Of a stretch of DNA of 64,000 nt, positions 61,424 to 64,000 are shown one piece after another. The stretch lies in contig DASSPH010000077.1 in assembly GCA_035699745.1 (NCBI GenBank), forward strand, positions 1 to 64,000, written 5' to 3'. The notes beneath the pieces are model-generated. The model worked only from the letters and a program-made list of their open reading frames with translations, did not search any database and was not told the origin of the DNA. Source of the stretch: Vicinamibacterales bacterium (GTDB lineage: Bacteria > Acidobacteriota > Vicinamibacteria > Vicinamibacterales > 2-12-FULL-66-21). Position 1 is the stretch's first letter; every line of letters begins with the position of its first letter. The translations under genes and the position numbers were made by a program.

Positions 61424-62210
61424 AGGATCGGGTCACGACCTCTCCCTCGCGGCCGAGCGGCGTCGGCGTGCCGCCGCGCAGCGACAGCCGCACCGCGCCG
61501 GCGTCACCGGTCCGGATCACGATCGACTTCTCCGGCTTCAGCGGGAGGCGCGTTCCCGCCGGCACTTCACGCTCGACGACGCGCGCGCCGTCGACGATGA
61601 CGCGCATCCACACGCGACGGTCGGTCACGATTTCGTACCCGCTCCCCGGCGCCGCCGGCGGCGCCGGCTCCGCGGTGGCGGGTGTGTCGGCGGCGACGGC
61701 GGGCGTGGCGGTGGCGCTCGGGGCGGATGTCGGCGGCGCGGCGGTCTCGGAAGTCGCCGCGGGCTCGGATACCGGTTCAGGGCTGCGGCTCCAGAGGAAC
61801 GCGGCCAGGATTCCACCGCCGAGGAGGAGGGCCGCGCCCGCGGCGATCGCCGGCGCGGGGCTCTTCGCGCGCACGCGAGGCTCGCTGACCGCGCTCGGCA
61901 GAGGAGGCGCAGCCGAGACGGCGTCGGCGACTTCCTGGGGCGGCGCCGCGGAGGGAGGCGCGCTGTCGCGGGTGTCGGGAACAGCCGGAACCGGCGCAGC
62001 CGGGACGCCGGGCGTTGTCGCCGCCTCGGTGACGGGCGGCGCCGCTGCCGGCGGCGTCTTGAACGATCCGACGAACGTCTCGAACTGGTCGCCGAGCGCT
62101 TCCCGCTGCTTGCGGTAGCGTTGAATGTCCCGGCCGAAACGCTCCAGTTCCTCGAGGGCCGCCTGGGGATCGAACCGCGGCCTCGGGTCAGGCTCCTGGT
62201 GTCCTTCCAC
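61386..62210 (-). CDS. Single-pass membrane protein with DUF4115/RodZ-C-like domain (274 aa)
   Basis: The C-terminal 75 residues (WMRVIVDGARVVEREVPAGTRLPLKPEKSIVIRTGDAGAVRLSL) match the RodZ C-terminal (DUF4115) pattern. A transmembrane helix (IAAGAALLLGGGILAAFLW) and Ala/Pro-rich linkers lie before it. The N-terminus is a short charged helix (FDPQAALEELERFGRDIQRYRKQREAL) rather than the helix-turn-helix of RodZ, so it is not canonical RodZ. The GTG at 62210 is preferred; a longer frame to 62387 runs antisense over the ADOP remnant. Orientation would place DUF4115 outside the cytoplasmic membrane. Function unknown. Confidence 0.65.
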   Translation of the reverse strand: MEGHQEPDPRPRFDPQAALEELERFGRDIQRYRKQREALGDQFETFVGSFKTPPAAAPPVTEAATTPGVPAAPVPAVPDTRDSAPPSAAPPQEVADAVSAAPPLPSAVSEPRVRAKSPAPAIAAGAALLLGGGILAAFLWSRSPEPVSEPAATSETAAPPTSAPSATATPAVAADTPATAEPAPPAAPGSGYEIVTDRRVWMRVIVDGARVVEREVPAGTRLPLKPEKSIVIRTGDAGAVRLSLRGGTPTPLGREGEVVTRSFTVPPPSASGVR

Positions 62211-62261
62211 GTGTGTAGTTGACTCCCGTCGGATGCCCGGCGTCAACCACTTCCGCACCGG

Positions 62262-62501
62262 CGCCGCGCGTTCGAAGACGGCCTCGACGAAGAGATCCGG
62301 TTCCACCTCGATCAGCAGATCGAGAAGGACCGTCGCGCCCGGTCGAGCGCTGACGAAGCCCGCCGGCAGGCGTTGATCCTCAGCCACGCGCTGCGGCTGG
62401 TCGGGATCGGCGTCGGACTCGTCGTTGCCGCGGTCGCATCGCTGCTCCCGGCATCCCGCGCGATGCGGATGGCGCCGGTTGATCCGCGGCGAACGAACTG
62501 A
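62262..62501 (+). pseudogene. Internally deleted remnant of an ADOP-type FtsX permease
   Basis: One frame reads RRAFEDGLDEEIRFHLDQQIEKD and then SADEARRQALI, the N-terminal cytoplasmic signature of acidobacterial ADOP permeases. It passes directly into HALRLVGIGVGLVVAAVASLLPASRAMRMAPVDPRRTN and a TGA, the last transmembrane segment and C-terminus of the same family. The usual 700 or so residues between are absent. No start codon is in frame after the upstream stop at 62220. It is therefore a fragment, and a phylogenetic hint for Acidobacteriota. Confidence 0.75.
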
Positions 62502-62516
62502 GGCGCGCCGCTCTGA

Positions 62517-64000
62517 CTAGAGCGTGATCGCCCCTTCGTCCGCCGAGGACACCAGCCGCGCGTACTTGCCCATGACTCCCGTCTGGTAGCGGAGCGGCGG
62601 CGCCACCCACGCGGCGCGGCGCGCCTCGAGCTCGGCGGCCGGGACGTCCATCTCGATCGATCGCGCGTCCGCGTCCAGCGTGACGCGGTCGCCGTCGCGC
62701 AGCAGCGCGATCGGTCCGCCCATCGCCGCTTCCGGCGCGACGTGGCCGACCATCAGCCCTCTGGTGGCGCCGGAGAACCGCCCGTCGGTGATGAGCGCGA
62801 CCGAATCGCCGAGGCCGGCGCCGACGATGGCCGCCGTGACGGCGAGCATCTCGCGCATCCCCGGACCGCCGCGCGGCCCTTCATAACGGATGACGACCGC
62901 GTCGCCGGGCGCGATCCGTCCGTGCTGGACCGCGTCGAACGCCGCTTCCTCCGAATCGAAGACGCGCGCCGGTCCGCTGAACGTCCGGCGATTGTGACCG
63001 GACAACTTCACCACGCAGCCCGCGGGCGCCAGATTGCCGCGCAGGATGACGAGCCCGCCGCTGGTCTTCAGCGGCGCGCTGGCCGGGGCGATCACCTGCT
63101 GTCCGGGGGTCTCGACCGCGGTGGCGGCTTCCTCGCCGATGGTCTTTCCCGTCACCGTGATCGCGTTGGTGTGCAGCACGCCGGCCTCGACCAGACGCTG
63201 GGCGACGAGGCGGGTGCCGCCCGCGGCATGGAGGTCGGTCGCGACGAACCGTCCGCCTGGCTTCAGGTCCGCGAGCACCGGCACGCGCGCGTTGACCCGA
63301 TCGAAATCATCCAGCGTCAGCGGCACACCCGCTTCGCGGGCGATCGCCACGAGGTGCAGCACGGCGTTGGTCGATCCGCCCGTCGCCGCAACCGCCGCGA
63401 TGGCGTTCTCGAGCGAGTCGCGGGTGAGAATGTCGGAGGGACGGCGGCCCGCCCGAAGCACGTCCATCGCCAGCTGTCCGACCCGGCGCGCGACCGCGTG
63501 CTTGTCCGGATCGAGCGCGGGCACGTCGCCGCTGCCGATCTCGGCGAGCCCGAAGAACTCGATCGCGGTCGCCATCGTGTTGGCGGTGAACTGACCGCCG
63601 CAGGCGCCGGCGGCCGGGCAGGCGCGATCCTCGAGCGCGCACAGCGCGGCGTCCGTCATGCGGCCGGCGGCATGGCTGCCGATGGCCTCGAACACGTCCA
63701 TGATCGTGACGTCGCGCCCCTCGAACCTGCCGGGGGCGATCGAGCCGCCATAGAGAATCACGCCCGGCAGGTCGAGGCGCGCCAGCACCATGGCGGCGGC
63801 GGGAATCGTCTTGTCGCAGCCGACCAGCACCACCAGCGCGTCGAACAGGTTGCCCCGCGCCACCAGTTCGATCGAGTCGGCGATCACTTCGCGGCTGACG
63901 AGCGACGCGCGCATCCCCGCCGATCCCATCGTGATCCCATCGGAGATCGACACGGTGTTGAATTCCATGGGCGTGCCGCCGGCCGCGCGGACGCCTTCCT
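62517..64000 (-). CDS. ilvD: Dihydroxy-acid dehydratase, N-terminus beyond the window
   Basis: Catalyses dehydration of 2,3-dihydroxy-isovalerate/-methylvalerate to the 2-oxo acids in valine and isoleucine synthesis, using an Fe-S cluster in the cytoplasm. The visible part reads EGVRAAGGTPMEFNTVSISDGITMG, then VGCDKTIPA (cluster Cys), CPAAGACGGQFTANTMA (cluster Cys), and the late DGRFSGATRGLMVGHVAPEA and YQTGVMGKYARLVSSAD. About 495 residues are seen of the usual 550-570. The internal Met at 63968 is not the start, because the family sequence continues upstream to base 64000. Confidence 0.95.
   Translation of the reverse strand, partial: EGVRAAGGTPMEFNTVSISDGITMGSAGMRASLVSREVIADSIELVARGNLFDALVVLVGCDKTIPAAAMVLARLDLPGVILYGGSIAPGRFEGRDVTIMDVFEAIGSHAAGRMTDAALCALEDRACPAAGACGGQFTANTMATAIEFFGLAEIGSGDVPALDPDKHAVARRVGQLAMDVLRAGRRPSDILTRDSLENAIAAVAATGGSTNAVLHLVAIAREAGVPLTLDDFDRVNARVPVLADLKPGGRFVATDLHAAGGTRLVAQRLVEAGVLHTNAITVTGKTIGEEAATAVETPGQQVIAPASAPLKTSGGLVILRGNLAPAGCVVKLSGHNRRTFSGPARVFDSEEAAFDAVQHGRIAPGDAVVIRYEGPRGGPGMREMLAVTAAIVGAGLGDSVALITDGRFSGATRGLMVGHVAPEAAMGGPIALLRDGDRVTLDADARSIEMDVPAAELEARRAAWVAPPLRYQTGVMGKYARLVSSADEGAITL

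Noticed and set aside
62211-62387. Longer N-terminus for the DUF4115-like protein
   Set aside because: It runs antisense over the ADOP permease remnant, which explains the open frame better.
1-64000. CRISPR arrays, rRNA genes, intact tRNAs, insertion sequences or integrases
   Set aside because: I saw no spaced direct repeats, rRNA sequence, complete tRNA fold, transposase or recombinase motif on either strand.

Overview
The window is GC-rich, densely packed bacterial DNA. A remnant of an ADOP-type FtsX permease (acidobacterial duplicated orphan permease, about 62.26-62.50 kb) together with the composition suggests Acidobacteriota, perhaps class Vicinamibacteria. This is an inference, because no rRNA or marker gene is present.

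The centre of the window is a very large gene system I cannot match to any described machine. Four giant genes with a fixed order occur three times: C (DUF6603, about 1080-1170 aa), B (about 870-1110 aa), A (about 1550-1820 aa) and D (about 550-640 aa). Quartet 1 lies on the minus strand (17743 down to 4769). Quartets 2 (29295-42331) and 3 (45243-59438) lie in tandem on the plus strand. Within each quartet the genes overlap or are a few bases apart. The paralogues are diverged but share clear signature motifs. Each quartet carries its own elaboration: HEAT-like repeats on C1, FG-GAP-type calcium-loop repeats inside A2, a transmembrane hairpin inside B3 and a helical insert in D3.

Accessory genes flank the quartets. 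Quartet 1 is followed by a protein with a Cys/His-rich motif fused to a metallopeptidase domain whose catalytic Glu is Gln (HQLGH), and by a DUF5995 protein. Quartet 2 is preceded by a two-HKD phospholipase-D-like protein. Between quartets 2 and 3 lie an M64-like protein that has lost the zinc motif and a second Cys/His-motif protein. Promoters of the form TTGACG-N17-TATGGT with an upstream GGGTA-N5-TACCC palindrome precede the PLD gene and the M64-like gene. A decayed copy of the same module lies just after quartet 3.

Upstream of quartet 1 on the same strand are an unrecognised 275-aa protein, an HSL-type esterase, a HemN-like radical SAM protein and a membrane-SRPBCC protein, which may form one long transcription unit. 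Divergent from it, 22.25-27.3 kb carries DUF6312, DUF6200, an ABC1/UbiB-type kinase-like protein, a stand-alone condensation-fold acyltransferase, a polyprenyl-synthase-like protein without its Asp-rich motifs (minus strand), and an SDR.

The right end (59.5-64 kb) is ordinary chromosome: a SemiSWEET-nucleotidase fusion divergent from a LysR regulator, a DUF4115/RodZ-C-like membrane protein, the ADOP remnant, and dihydroxy-acid dehydratase running off the edge. The left end holds a small possibly exported protein and about 800 bp of apparently non-coding DNA with a tRNA-Asp-like fragment and a 12-bp hairpin.

None of the quartet proteins shows an obvious signal peptide. Their joint function is unknown; a large multi-protein assembly is an inference from conserved order, coupling and paralogy. 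All family names come from motif recognition without database searches.
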